Shown here in pieces: positions 1 through 8,534 of a stretch of DNA of 64,000 nucleotides. The stretch comes from Luteibacter aegosomaticola. Its GTDB lineage: Bacteria > Pseudomonadota > Gammaproteobacteria > Xanthomonadales > Rhodanobacteraceae. Position 1 is the stretch's first letter, and each line of letters starts with the position of its first letter. A program made the position numbers and the translations under genes. The notes beneath the pieces are model-generated. The model was given only the letters and a program-made list of their open reading frames with translations. It searched no databases and was not told the DNA's origin. Location of the stretch: NCBI RefSeq assembly GCF_023078475.1, contig NZ_CP095741.1, forward strand, positions 62,001-126,000, given 5' to 3'.

Positions 1-575
1 TGGAACTCGTGGCCTCCGATGGGAGCCTGCGTTACTGGCGTTATCAGAACGTGCTCGATGAAGACGCCGACGAACCTTACATCCTGGGCCACGCGCAGGA
101 TGTCACCGAACAGCGGCGGTATGAGAACACGCTTGTCGAATGGTCGACGCGCGATCCGCTTACGCATGCGATGAACCGGCGTTACCTCGCGCAGCTTGAG
201 GCACGTTCGGAACACGACGGACCGTGGGGATGCATCGTGGTGGATCTCGATCACTTCAAGACGATCAACGATACGTATGGTCACGCGCGTGGCGACGAAA
301 TACTCGTCGGTGTCGCACAGCAGCTACGTGACGCCAGCGGACCTGACGACGTCGTGGTCCGCATGGGTGGTGACGAGTTCCTGGTGGTGGTGAACAAGGC
401 CGGTGATGTGTCGCGTGTGCTGGATACCTTGCAGCACGCGTTGCGCACCAGTGCCTGGTCGCTCAGCCTGGGCGCGGCGGTCTACGCACCGGGCGAAACG
501 GTGGATCAGGTTATCGCGCGGGCGGACGACCAGCTTTACGCGCACCGCGCGGTGGCAAGGCACGCGGCGCGGTAG
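1..575 (+). CDS. Diguanylate cyclase, PAS/PAC-GGDEF, C-terminal part (cut by window edge)
   Basis: Makes the second messenger cyclic-di-GMP from two GTP. The open frame continues to the left edge with no convincing start (a GTG at 9 is in the middle of a domain), so only the C-terminal part is visible. It begins with the end of a PAC/PAS sensor segment (HAQDVTEQRRYE) and goes into a complete GGDEF domain: a DPLTHAMNRR start, a DLDHFKTINDTYGH metal/nucleotide segment, and the signature GGDEF at about 366-380. The signature is intact, so the enzyme should be active. The RxxD product-inhibition motif expected upstream of it is not present (GPDD is found instead), so classical feedback inhibition at the I-site is unlikely. 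No EAL domain follows. The 3' end overlaps the convergent mug-like gene by 65 bp. Confidence 0.88.
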   Translation, partial: ELVASDGSLRYWRYQNVLDEDADEPYILGHAQDVTEQRRYENTLVEWSTRDPLTHAMNRRYLAQLEARSEHDGPWGCIVVDLDHFKTINDTYGHARGDEILVGVAQQLRDASGPDDVVVRMGGDEFLVVVNKAGDVSRVLDTLQHALRTSAWSLSLGAAVYAPGETVDQVIARADDQLYAHRAVARHAAR

Positions 576-1083
576 CAGGGAAGGCCACTTCGCGCAGCGC
601 TGTATATGCGGTCACCAACGCGTCCATGGAGAAGGCGAGATTCCGGCCACTCGGATTGGGTAGTACCCACGGAGTGCAACCGTGCATGTCGTCGGGCTGG
701 CGCCCCCAGGCCACGTGACGTTGCCCGGTGAGCGCAGCGTAGGCCGGCTTGCCGAGGAACGCGATGTAGCGTGGCCGGTAGGCATCGAGCATCGCACCAA
801 ACGGCTCCGCCGCTGCTGCGAAATCCTCAGCGGTAAGGCCGTCTGCGCCTGCCGTCGGGCGCCGCACAACCGCCGTGATGCCACAAGCCACGTCGAGCAG
901 TTGCCGACCTTCGTCTGCCGTGAAAAGCGTGGGCGTGAAGCCTGCACGGTGTAGTACGGGCCAGAAGCGGTTCGAGTGCCCGACGAAGTGGTGGCCGGTC
1001 GCTGCGGCCTGCAGGCCGGGATTGATCCCGCAGAAGAGCACGGTGAGCCCCGGCGCGATGATGTCGGAGAGATCCGCATTCAT
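511..1083 (-). CDS. mug: G/U mismatch-specific DNA glycosylase (Mug-like)
   Basis: Base-excision repair enzyme of the uracil-DNA glycosylase superfamily that removes U (and ethenocytosine) opposite G. The 190-residue product carries the family's active-site motif GINPG at about residues 19-23 (Asn is the catalytic residue type in Mug) and the second motif NPSGRN at about 143-148, which matches the Mug NPSG intercalation loop. The usual family length is near 170; the extra C-terminal 25 residues are rich in Pro, Ala and Arg and overlap the end of the convergent GGDEF gene, so this tail may be a read-through extension. Its ATG overlaps the stop of the upstream tetR gene (ATGA at 1080-1083), so the two are probably translated together. 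Confidence 0.87.
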   Translation of the reverse strand: MNADLSDIIAPGLTVLFCGINPGLQAAATGHHFVGHSNRFWPVLHRAGFTPTLFTADEGRQLLDVACGITAVVRRPTAGADGLTAEDFAAAAEPFGAMLDAYRPRYIAFLGKPAYAALTGQRHVAWGRQPDDMHGCTPWVLPNPSGRNLAFSMDALVTAYTALREVAFPATAPRALPPRGARKAGRPPAR

Positions 1084-1709
1084 CGGCTGATGGCGTTCAC
1101 GGCCTTGCGCGCCAATGCGTGCAGCTCCTCGCGTGGCCGCCCGGCGCGTGCGCGGATGGCGATCGTGTGCATGGTGGCCGACGCCAGCAAAGCGAGGGTT
1201 TCAGGATCAGCGTCTGCGGCCAGTTCGCCGGCGGTCTGCGCCTGCTCAAGACGCGTGCGAAAGCGCGAATCGAGACCAAGGAAGCCTTCGCTCACGATCT
1301 CGCGCACGACCGGATCCTCCAGGGCCTCGGTGACGGCGGTACCCACGACAAAGCAGCCGCGCGGCTGGCCTTCGCCGGAGAAATAGATGTCCAGCGCCGC
1401 GTCGTACGCCTGCAGCAATGTTTCGGCGAGCGGGCGGCCCGGTGCGAGCGCCTCGCCGATCAGGGCGAACTTGCGCTCCCAGTAGTCGACCAGCGCCTTG
1501 ACGTAGATCGCGTGCTTGTCGCCGAACGCGGCTTTGAGGCTCGGCCGGTTCATGCCCGTGGCGGCGGAAAGGTCGTCGAGCGAGGTGCCCGCGTAGCCCG
1601 CGCGCCAGAAGGCGTCGGCGGCCTGGCGCAGGGCGGCCTCTGGCTCGTAGGCGCGTGGCCTGCCGCGGGGGCGCTTTTCCTGTTCGTCTATTTTTATTCG
1701 ATCTTGCAT
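1080..1709 (-). CDS. TetR-family transcriptional regulator of the efflux operon
   Basis: A DNA-binding repressor of about 209 residues. The N-terminus has the usual basic lead-in (KRPRGRPRAYEPEAAL) and a helix-turn-helix around residues 35-60 (GTSLDDLSAATGMNRPSLKAAFGDK). The C-terminal half includes GCFVVGTA, typical of the AcrR/TetR_C ligand domain. The frame is open to a GTG at 1733, but ATG 1709 is preferred because AAGGG lies six bases upstream of it on the minus strand. The gene is divergent from the EmrAB-OMF operon and shares a compact promoter region with it, so it most likely represses that operon and itself. The link to mug (ATGA overlap) looks positional rather than functional. Confidence 0.85.
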   Translation of the reverse strand: MQDRIKIDEQEKRPRGRPRAYEPEAALRQAADAFWRAGYAGTSLDDLSAATGMNRPSLKAAFGDKHAIYVKALVDYWERKFALIGEALAPGRPLAETLLQAYDAALDIYFSGEGQPRGCFVVGTAVTEALEDPVVREIVSEGFLGLDSRFRTRLEQAQTAGELAADADPETLALLASATMHTIAIRARAGRPREELHALARKAVNAISR

Positions 1710-1717
1710 AAAAACCC

Positions 1718-1767
1718 TTGAAGACGGTTCCACGGGTACATATTATGCGGGTCAGTACAAAATTCAA
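1718..1767. promoter_or_regulatory. Overlapping divergent sigma70-type promoters for efflux operon and tetR
   Basis: Plus strand: TTGAAG at 1718-1723, 17-bp spacer, TATTAT at 1741-1746, directed to the HlyD gene at 1827. Minus strand: TTGAAT (complement of 1762-1767), 16-bp spacer, TAATAT (complement of 1740-1745), directed to tetR. The two -10 boxes occupy almost the same bases, so a repressor bound there would shut both. Seen directly; activity is inferred. Confidence 0.55.
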
Positions 1768-1826
1768 CCACGCGGATGGTGCCATGCGCCGTCCTGGCGT
1801 TCTGCACGCTAAAACAGGTAGTTACG

Positions 1827-2876
1827 ATGAACAAGTACGTCGAAGATACCCCGGATGCCCGCTCCCGCCACGGTCTCCGCTGGGCCCTGATGATCGGCAT
1901 TCCCGCCTTCGTGGCCTTGGCCGGGGCCGCGTTCCTGTGGACCCGTCAGGGCCACGTCGAAACCGACGACGCGTTCGTGCGCGCCGCCAAGGTCGCGATC
2001 AACGCGCGCGTCCCCGGTCAGGTGCTGGAGGTAGCGGTGGTGGATAACCAGCGTGTCCACAAAGGCCAGGTGCTTGTCCGGATCGACCCAGAGCCCTACC
2101 GGATCGCCGTGGAGGCCGCCGAGGCAAAGCTGGCGAGCGCGCGCCTGCAGGTGGAAGGGCTGAAGGCCACGTACCACCGTGAACTGGCCGATCTGCAGTC
2201 CGCTCGGGACTCCGCGGACTTCGACCAGCGCGAGTTCGAGCGCAAGAAGGCCTTGCTCGCCTCCGACTACGCCTCGCGGGCAACGTATGAACGGGCCGAG
2301 ACCGACCTGAAAGTAAGCCGGCAACACATCGCGGCGGCACAACAGGATGTCGCCAACACGATCGTCGCGCTCGCCGGCGACCCCGAGATCGCGGTCGAGA
2401 CGCACCCCAGCGTGCGCGAAGCGCTCGCGCAGCGCGATCGGGCGCGGCTCGATCTTGCCTATACCACGGTCGTGGCGCCGGACGACGGCATCGTCGCGAG
2501 AGTCGATGATGTGCAGGCCGGCGATTTCGTGAATGCCGGCGCGCCCGTGTTCGCCCTGATCTCCAGCCGCGATACCTGGATCGAAGCGAACTTCCGCGAA
2601 ACGGCGCTCACGCAGATGCGAGCCGGACAACGCGCGACGCTACATGTCGATGCCTACCCTGGCCACGTGTTCACGGCACGCATCGCAAGCATGAGCCCGG
2701 GTACCGGTTCGGAGTTCTCCGTGCTTCCGCCGGAGAACGCGACGGGCAACTGGGTGAAGGTGGTACAGCGCCTGCCCGTCAGGCTCGAACTCGATCGCGC
2801 TGATTCGAAGTGGCCGTTGTACTCAGGTATCAGCGTGGTGGTGGATGTGGATACGACACAAGGTGTCGTGCCGTGA
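1827..2876 (+). CDS. emrA: HlyD/EmrA-type membrane fusion protein of MFS efflux pump
   Basis: Periplasmic adaptor that connects an inner-membrane MFS pump to an outer-membrane channel. The 349-residue product has one N-terminal membrane helix (residues about 20-38), then the lipoyl/barrel-sandwich half motif GHVETDDAFVRA, a long Ala/Arg/Gln-rich coiled-coil hairpin (about 95-190), the second lipoyl half (AYTTVVAPDDGIVARVDDVQAGDFV) and a beta-barrel. ATG 1827 is chosen because AGGTAG precedes it and the protein then starts just before the membrane helix; the frame itself is open from 1776. First gene of a three-gene operon with the MFS pump (stop/start overlap) and an OMF lipoprotein; divergent from its probable TetR repressor. 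The EmrA name reflects family, not a proven substrate. Confidence 0.88.
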   Translation: MNKYVEDTPDARSRHGLRWALMIGIPAFVALAGAAFLWTRQGHVETDDAFVRAAKVAINARVPGQVLEVAVVDNQRVHKGQVLVRIDPEPYRIAVEAAEAKLASARLQVEGLKATYHRELADLQSARDSADFDQREFERKKALLASDYASRATYERAETDLKVSRQHIAAAQQDVANTIVALAGDPEIAVETHPSVREALAQRDRARLDLAYTTVVAPDDGIVARVDDVQAGDFVNAGAPVFALISSRDTWIEANFRETALTQMRAGQRATLHVDAYPGHVFTARIASMSPGTGSEFSVLPPENATGNWVKVVQRLPVRLELDRADSKWPLYSGISVVVDVDTTQGVVP

Positions 2877-4366
2877 CGCACGCTGTCGCTACCACGCATA
2901 CCCCCGGTGAGCACCGCATGCTGGTGCTTGCCGGCCTGCTCGCCACCTTCATGCAGGCGGTGAACATTTCGATCCCCAATGCGGCCCTGCTTCGCCTGCA
3001 GGGTGGTCTGTCGATGAGTGACGACCAGGTGGGTTGGGTGTTTACCTCCTACATCGCTGCCAGTGCCGTCGTCATGCCGTTGACCCACTGGCTGGCGGCC
3101 CGGCTTGGGCGTAAGACGATTTACCTGGCCTCCCTCGGCATCTTCATCCTTGGCCTGGTGTTGGATGTGCTGGCGCGCACGCCGCTGCAGTTCGTGGGTG
3201 CGCGCATCGTGCAGGGCGCGGCTAGTGGCACGCTGGCGCCGCTTTCGATGTCGATTCTTCTGTCCGAGCTGCCCGCGCTCCGGCATGGGCGCATCGGGCT
3301 GACCTGGGCGGTCACCGGGACGCTCGGTATCCTGAGTGGTCCCGCGCTCGGTGGCCTGCTCAGCGAAGCGTTCGGCTGGCACGCGATCTTCTACGCCAGC
3401 ATGCCGTTGGCGGCTTTCCTTGTACTGGTCGTCGCGTTGTTCCTGCGCGAACAACGCCCAGCGGTCCAGGCTCCCTTCGACTTCTTCGGCTGGGCCGCGC
3501 TTTCCATCAGCCTCACCGGCGTCCAGATGCTGCTTGATCGCGGGCAACGCCTGGAGTGGTTCGCATCGACGGAGGTCTGCATCGAATCGGCCGCGGCGGC
3601 GTTGGGGATGTGGGTGTACCTCGTCCACATTTTCACGCGCAAGCAGCATTTCCTTGATCGTGCGCTATTCGGCGATCGCAACTTTACGCTCGGTGCGGCC
3701 AGCTACTTCGTGTTCGGCTTCGTGCTCTTGCCGACGCTGGCGCTCACGTCGCCGATGCTGGAGGAAATCCTCGGCTATCCGGGCGACACGGCGGGGCTGT
3801 TGACGATTCCGCGCGGCGTCGGCCTGTTGGGCTGCTTGCTCGCTACGTGGCGCGTGCCCGCGTGGCTGGATAACCGGGCCGTGCTGTTCGTTGGTGCGGC
3901 GTTCGTCGTGGTCGGCACAGGCCGCATGGTCGGGTACTCCCCGCTGATGGACCCATGGGCGGTGGGCGTCGCGGGCTTCCTGCAAGGCGCCGGGCTGGGC
4001 GTGCTCATGCCGGCGATCACCCGGGCGACCTTCAGCACGTTGCCCCCAACGTTGCGCGCGCACGGTACGGTCCTGTTCAACCTTGCCCGGCTCTACGGGA
4101 GCACGTTGGGCGTGGCCGTCGTGCAGCTCTACTTCTTCATCAACACACAGGGCATGCATAACGCGTTGGTGGAACACCTTCGGCCCTACGGCGCCTTTGC
4201 GCATGTTTCGAACGGCACCCATGGTGCGGCCCTCGCGGCGCTCAACGAAGGCGTGACCGGGCAGGCCGCGATGGTCGCCGTCGTCGGTCAGTTCAAGCTT
4301 CTCTTCGTGGCGATGCTCGCCGCTACGCCACTCATCTTCTTCTTCCGCCGGCCTCGCGCCGCGTAA
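2873..4366 (+). CDS. emrB: MFS drug transporter, DHA2 (EmrB/QacA) family
   Basis: Inner-membrane proton-driven drug exporter of about 497 residues with roughly 14 hydrophobic segments, the number expected for DHA2 transporters. Motif A-like sequence (HWLAARLGRKTIYLA) follows transmembrane segment 2, and motif C-like Gly/Pro-rich sequence (GTLGILSGPALGGLLSEAFGWHAIFY) lies in segment 5. The start used is GTG 2873, which overlaps the upstream stop as GTGA and gives the normal short cytosolic N-terminus; an ATG at 2918 is the alternative. Translationally coupled to the EmrA-like adaptor, followed 18 bp later by the outer-membrane factor, so the three form a complete tripartite pump. Confidence 0.88.
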   Translation: MTHAVATTHTPGEHRMLVLAGLLATFMQAVNISIPNAALLRLQGGLSMSDDQVGWVFTSYIAASAVVMPLTHWLAARLGRKTIYLASLGIFILGLVLDVLARTPLQFVGARIVQGAASGTLAPLSMSILLSELPALRHGRIGLTWAVTGTLGILSGPALGGLLSEAFGWHAIFYASMPLAAFLVLVVALFLREQRPAVQAPFDFFGWAALSISLTGVQMLLDRGQRLEWFASTEVCIESAAAALGMWVYLVHIFTRKQHFLDRALFGDRNFTLGAASYFVFGFVLLPTLALTSPMLEEILGYPGDTAGLLTIPRGVGLLGCLLATWRVPAWLDNRAVLFVGAAFVVVGTGRMVGYSPLMDPWAVGVAGFLQGAGLGVLMPAITRATFSTLPPTLRAHGTVLFNLARLYGSTLGVAVVQLYFFINTQGMHNALVEHLRPYGAFAHVSNGTHGAALAALNEGVTGQAAMVAVVGQFKLLFVAMLAATPLIFFFRRPRAA

Positions 4367-4384
4367 CCCGCCCTGGTGGCACTC

Positions 4385-5887
4385 ATGATCAACGTACGAT
4401 CGAATCACGCACGTCGAACCGCGCTGGCCGCGGTGCTCGGTGGCGCAACGCTCGCCTTACTCAGCGGGTGCATGGTGGGCCCTGACTACCAGCGCCCTGC
4501 CGATACCAGATCAACGCATTTCGACGCGCAGGCAGAACAGAAGCTAGAGCATGTTCCAAACGATGGTGCGCCGAGCGTGGCTTACGACGCCCATATCGAC
4601 ACGGACTGGTGGACGCTGTTTCATTCGCCGCGCCTCGACGGCGTGGTGAAGCTGGCTATCGAAGGCAATCGCGACCTCGATGCGGCCAACGCTACCATCG
4701 CACAAGCGAATGAAGCGATTGCCGCTGCGGGCGGCGCGCTGCAGCCGCAGGTCGCGTTCGGCGCGCAGGCCGGCCGCCAGCGCACCGGGTTTGGCACGGG
4801 GCGCTCCACGTCGAACGTCTACGCCGTGGGCCCGAGCGTAAGCTTCGACCTCGATCTGTTCGGTGGCACGCGCAGGCGTATCGAAGAAGCCACCGCGCTG
4901 GCTGATCTTGAGCGTCACCGGTTCGATGCGGCCTACCTGACCGTCACCGGTGAGGTGGCGACCCAGGCCATCCAGTTCGCCTCCGCTCGTGCGCAGATCG
5001 CGGCGGTCAATGATCTGATTGCCACGGACCGCCATAACCTCGCGTTGGTGTCCTCCGCGAAACAGTACGGGAGCGCTACAAGCGCAGACATCGCGCTGGC
5101 GCAGAGCCAGCTGGCGCAGGACGAAACGCTGCTCCCGCCGCTGGAACAACAGCGTGATGTCGCGCGCCATGCGCTGTCGGTACTGGCTGGGAAAGGCCCA
5201 GCCGATTGGGTCCCGCCGGATTTCGGCCTGGCGGACTTCACTTTGCCAGCCGCGTTGCCGCTCAGCCTGCCGTCCGAACTCGCGCGGCAACGGCCGGATA
5301 TCCTCGCCGCGGAGGCGCAACTCCACGCGGCCAGCGCAGCCGTCGGCGTTGCAACGGCCGACCGTTATCCGCATCTGCAGCTGTCGGGTGCGCTGACCCA
5401 GGCGAGCGCCGGCGCGGGCGTCGGCACGTTATGGAACCTGTTCGGCGGCCTGGCGGGCCCGCTCTTCGACGGTGGCACCTTGAAGGCCAATCAGCGCGGT
5501 GCGGCCGACGCTTATGACGCCTCGATGGCACGCTACCAGCAGACCGTCGTCATCGCGCTCGGTCAGGTGGCCGACGTGTTGCAGGCGATCAGCCATGACG
5601 CTGATGGCTACGCTGCGCAGGGCCGTGCCCTGGACGCAGCGGAGACGAGCCTTCGGCTGAGCCAGCAGGGCTTTGCCGCTGGCGACGCCAGCGTGCTCGC
5701 GGTGCTTGATGCGCAACGGGCGCGGCAGCGGGCGTTGGTTGGCCAGATCCAGGCGAGGACCGCGCAGTACCTCGATGCGGTGCAACTCGCCGTGGCGCTT
5801 GGTGGGCAATCAGGCGAAGCCTTCCTCAGGAAGGCGCCGCATGAGCCTTCGCTTCTGACTCAGGGGAACACCAGCCGGTCCCCCTGA
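4385..5887 (+). CDS. NodT-family outer-membrane efflux lipoprotein
   Basis: Outer-membrane channel of a tripartite efflux pump (TolC superfamily, OEP repeats). The 500-residue product has a lipoprotein signal with lipobox LLSGC (Cys about 29), then the family start MVGPDYQRP. Two OEP repeats are visible: the first around NRDLDAANATIAQANEAI to SFDLDLFGGTRRRIEEA, the second around RQRPDILAAEAQLHAASAAVGVATADRYP, a strongly conserved NodT motif. The start is ATG 4385 rather than GTG 4376, giving a normal n-region. Third gene of the TetR-linked operon. The last 28 bp overlap the convergent phosphodiesterase gene. Confidence 0.9.
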   Translation: MINVRSNHARRTALAAVLGGATLALLSGCMVGPDYQRPADTRSTHFDAQAEQKLEHVPNDGAPSVAYDAHIDTDWWTLFHSPRLDGVVKLAIEGNRDLDAANATIAQANEAIAAAGGALQPQVAFGAQAGRQRTGFGTGRSTSNVYAVGPSVSFDLDLFGGTRRRIEEATALADLERHRFDAAYLTVTGEVATQAIQFASARAQIAAVNDLIATDRHNLALVSSAKQYGSATSADIALAQSQLAQDETLLPPLEQQRDVARHALSVLAGKGPADWVPPDFGLADFTLPAALPLSLPSELARQRPDILAAEAQLHAASAAVGVATADRYPHLQLSGALTQASAGAGVGTLWNLFGGLAGPLFDGGTLKANQRGAADAYDASMARYQQTVVIALGQVADVLQAISHDADGYAAQGRALDAAETSLRLSQQGFAAGDASVLAVLDAQRARQRALVGQIQARTAQYLDAVQLAVALGGQSGEAFLRKAPHEPSLLTQGNTSRSP

Positions 5888-6840
5888 CTCGGGAAAACGA
5901 AATGCACGCCCAGGACATTTCCCGCCGCGAGTTGCGCCGCAATCAGCGCTCGCGGGTCGCGGGCCGGATCAAGGCTCGGCTTGATGTGATCCACGACCAC
6001 GGTGAGGCCGCGTAGCGAATCGGCCCCGCCGCTGGCTTCGGCTAGTGCCTGCAGTTCGCGTAGCAGCCACGCGGGCGTGAGATGGCCGAACAACTTCGCG
6101 TCCGGCACATCGTTCGGGAACGACACCTCGATCTGCAGGCCCTTCAGGGCATGGCTGCGGACGAGCGGGGCGAGCGCTTTCCATGCATCGGCGAGGTCGC
6201 GCTTATCGTGGGCGAGCGCATCAGGCCCAGTATCCCCGAAGTACGCGTAGTACGCGTCGCCTGCACGAAGCAGGATCATCGACGAGACCACGCTATCGTG
6301 GCTAAGCGGCAAAAGCTGCGCCGACATCGAGGTGCCCTGCACGGGGAACCACGTACCCGGTGTCTCATCGACCAGGTGATACCAGCCGAGGGCGGGAGCC
6401 TTGCCGCGATCCGAAAGATTCGGCCACGCTTCCCAGTTGAAGTAGTCCCGGCTCAGCACGTCCAGCGTGGAAGCCAGCCCATACACCGGCTTGTTCCCAT
6501 GATCTTCGGGCGATGCGATCAACAGCCCCGCCACGTGGTCGAGGTGCCCGTGGCTGATGAAGTACGCCGCGATGCCATCGTGCAGGATCTCGCCGGTGGT
6601 GCCTTTCAGGGAGCCACGTGCCCGCGCCTTGTCGATCCCGGAAACTAGTGTGCCTGCGTCGAGCGCCAGATATCGCGTATCGCCTTGCGCCCGCAAAAGA
6701 TAGCCGGAGAGGTTATCGCTACCGACCCCGCCCGTGACGCCAAGCGCAACGACTTCGAACCGAGGTAATTCAGCTGCATGGGCACCGGCACCCGTAAGCA
6801 GCAGACCCAGCATGACAAGTACGCGACGGAGACGATTCAT
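5860..6840 (-). CDS. cpdP: Class II 3',5'-cyclic-nucleotide phosphodiesterase, exported
   Basis: Member of the metallo-beta-lactamase-fold class II cAMP phosphodiesterase family (yeast PDE1, Vibrio CpdP). The 326-residue product starts with a signal peptide (MNRLRRVLVMLGLLLTGAGAHA), so it is likely periplasmic, as CpdP is. The metal-binding signature HGHLDHVAG is intact in the first third, SHDS lies in the middle and a conserved His sits in VVDHIKPS near the end. ATG 6840 is preferred over the upstream start at 6867, because it begins directly at the signal peptide. It stands alone on the minus strand, convergent with the efflux operon. The reaction is inferred from family; broader phosphodiesterase activity is possible. 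Confidence 0.8.
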   Translation of the reverse strand: MNRLRRVLVMLGLLLTGAGAHAAELPRFEVVALGVTGGVGSDNLSGYLLRAQGDTRYLALDAGTLVSGIDKARARGSLKGTTGEILHDGIAAYFISHGHLDHVAGLLIASPEDHGNKPVYGLASTLDVLSRDYFNWEAWPNLSDRGKAPALGWYHLVDETPGTWFPVQGTSMSAQLLPLSHDSVVSSMILLRAGDAYYAYFGDTGPDALAHDKRDLADAWKALAPLVRSHALKGLQIEVSFPNDVPDAKLFGHLTPAWLLRELQALAEASGGADSLRGLTVVVDHIKPSLDPARDPRALIAAQLAAGNVLGVHFVFPSQGDRLVFP

Positions 6841-6963
6841 GGCAGCTCGCAGGCATAAAAAGGCCAACCCTGAAAACTTCGTCTATCCGAAGAAGCGCCC
6901 AGGGGCTCTTATCGACGAGTTCGGGTTGGCCGATCAGCCATGAGTATACAGAGAACGTCATAT

Positions 6964-7929
6964 CTATCGAAGATCTGCCCGAAGATCGCGAACGCCTTTG
7001 CCGAGGCGCTGGCGCAGCAGGGTGCGTAGTGTCGCGCCATCTTCGTAACCTACTTCCGCGGCGATCGCTTCGATATCCATGCCGGTGCCGTGGAGTAGCG
7101 ATTGCGCGCGTTCGACACGAAGATCCTGGAAGTACGCCAACGGCGATTTGCCGAGTACGGCCTGGCAGCGACGCTGTAGCGAGCGTGGGCTTGTCGCTAG
7201 GGCACCCGCCGCTTCTTCCAACGAGAACCCGTGCTTCAGCTGATCGCGCGACCAACGCTCGAACTTCAGGATGAGTGGATCGGCCTGGGCAAGGTGGTTG
7301 GGAATGATGTACGGGGCCTGCGAGCTACGGATATCGGCGAGCAGGTAGCGCGATACCAGGCCCGACAACTCAGGACTGCCCTTGCGGATCAACCACAGCG
7401 CGAGGTCCAGATGGCCCATCGCGGCACCTGCGGTCACGCCGGTATCTGTTGGTACCAGCATGCGCGATTCATCAAGGCGCACCTGCGGGTAACGTTGGCG
7501 GAACAAGGGCGCGAGCCACCATGTGGTCGTGGCCTCGCGGCCATCGAGCAGACCGGCTTCGGCGAGGATGAACGTGCCGATGCACGAGGCCGCGATCTGC
7601 GCCCCCTCTTCACGCCAGCGCAGGAGCTGCTTCGTGGCGGCCTTCACATCGGGTCGCGCGAGTGCGGGAACGAGGACATCGGGTGAGCCAGCCCCCAGCG
7701 CGGGCACGATCACCCAATCGGGCTTCAACGTGGGCGTGATGGCATGTACGGGGATGGCCATGCCCAAACCGGATCGCACCTTCTTGCGAACACCTACCAC
7801 GGTGACTTCAAAGCGTGGGGCACCGCCCAGATGGGCGACGGCGAATTTGTTGGCGAGCGATAGCGCGTCCAACAGGACGGTGAGCCCGGTATCAAACAGA
7901 CCATCGAGGGCGAGCACGGCGATGCGCAT
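6964..7929 (-). CDS. GlxA-type AraC regulator (DJ-1/PfpI + HTH_18)
   Basis: Transcription activator of 321 residues with an N-terminal DJ-1/PfpI-like (class I amidotransferase-like) sensor domain and a C-terminal AraC helix-turn-helix pair. The nucleophile-elbow equivalent reads AASCIGTFILAEAGLLDG, as in many GlxA-type regulators. The DNA-binding part runs from about residue 225 (SLEEAAGALATSPRSLQRRCQAVLGKSPLAYFQDLRVERA) to the end. It is divergent from the small gene at 8036 and the gap holds a 29-bp dyad (CGTAAA...TTTACG), so that gene is its likely target. The effector is unknown. Confidence 0.85.
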   Translation of the reverse strand: MRIAVLALDGLFDTGLTVLLDALSLANKFAVAHLGGAPRFEVTVVGVRKKVRSGLGMAIPVHAITPTLKPDWVIVPALGAGSPDVLVPALARPDVKAATKQLLRWREEGAQIAASCIGTFILAEAGLLDGREATTTWWLAPLFRQRYPQVRLDESRMLVPTDTGVTAGAAMGHLDLALWLIRKGSPELSGLVSRYLLADIRSSQAPYIIPNHLAQADPLILKFERWSRDQLKHGFSLEEAAGALATSPRSLQRRCQAVLGKSPLAYFQDLRVERAQSLLHGTGMDIEAIAAEVGYEDGATLRTLLRQRLGKGVRDLRADLR

Positions 7930-7931
7930 GG

Positions 7932-7960
7932 CGTAAATGACCTTAAAGGTGTCGTTTACG
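7932..7960. promoter_or_regulatory. Dyad between GlxA-type regulator and small gene (possible operator)
   Basis: CGTAAA at 7932-7937 and its exact complement TTTACG at 7955-7960, centre to centre 23 bp, in the 106-bp divergent gap directly upstream of the regulator start. Position suggests an operator for the adjacent AraC-type protein. Inference from position and symmetry only. Confidence 0.4.
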
Positions 7961-8035
7961 ACGATACCCCCGCTCGTGCCCCGTGCCTAGAGTAGGCCTC
8001 GTTCCACACCCCACCATGGAAACGAGGAAACACCC

Positions 8036-8329
8036 ATGAAAATCTTCGCCATCGCCTCTATCCCCGGCGGCATGCTTGGTCCCGAGCAGCTCAAAGACCA
8101 CATGCCGGCTGAAGTGCACGCGACGCTCAAGCATTACCTGGACGGCAAGATCGAGCAGTTCTGGTTTCGCGACAAGGCGGGCCCGATCTTCCTGATGAAC
8201 GCGGAATCCGTGGATGCAGCGCGCGCTGAACTTGCCACGTTGCCGCTCGTCGCCGCGGGCTTGATGACGTACGAACTACTCCCCGTCATGCCGTTGATGC
8301 CGTTGGGCCGCCTGCTCCCAACCGCCTGA
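8036..8329 (+). CDS. Small uncharacterised protein (97 aa), probable target of the adjacent regulator
   Basis: I do not recognise a named gene. The 97-residue product is soluble, without signal peptide, and begins MKIFAIASIPGG. The central part (LKHYLDGKIEQFWFRDKAGPIFLMNAESVDAARAELATLPL) has the alternating beta/alpha layout and a closing LPL...Y pattern of small ferredoxin-like dimeric proteins of the YCII/muconolactone-isomerase kind, in which the strand order is similar; this is only a fold-level impression. A purine-rich GAGGAAA precedes the ATG. It is divergently transcribed from the GlxA-type regulator, a common arrangement where the regulator controls a single small enzyme or binding protein. 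Confidence 0.7.
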   Translation: MKIFAIASIPGGMLGPEQLKDHMPAEVHATLKHYLDGKIEQFWFRDKAGPIFLMNAESVDAARAELATLPLVAAGLMTYELLPVMPLMPLGRLLPTA

Positions 8330-8534
8330 CCAACGCACGTCGCCCGGTACCGATGACGGCGGAGGTGCCGGGTGTTTCAACGGAATTCAGTCACCTGACT
8401 GCACGCCGACGGGTGGCTGAACCGAAGACCCTACGTCACGCAGCATCGACGCATTTCACGCCGAATCGTTCAGCCGGAACATCGCAGGCTGGTGTCCAGG
8501 GTGCGATCCGCGCACGCCGTCGAGGACCTGCTCC

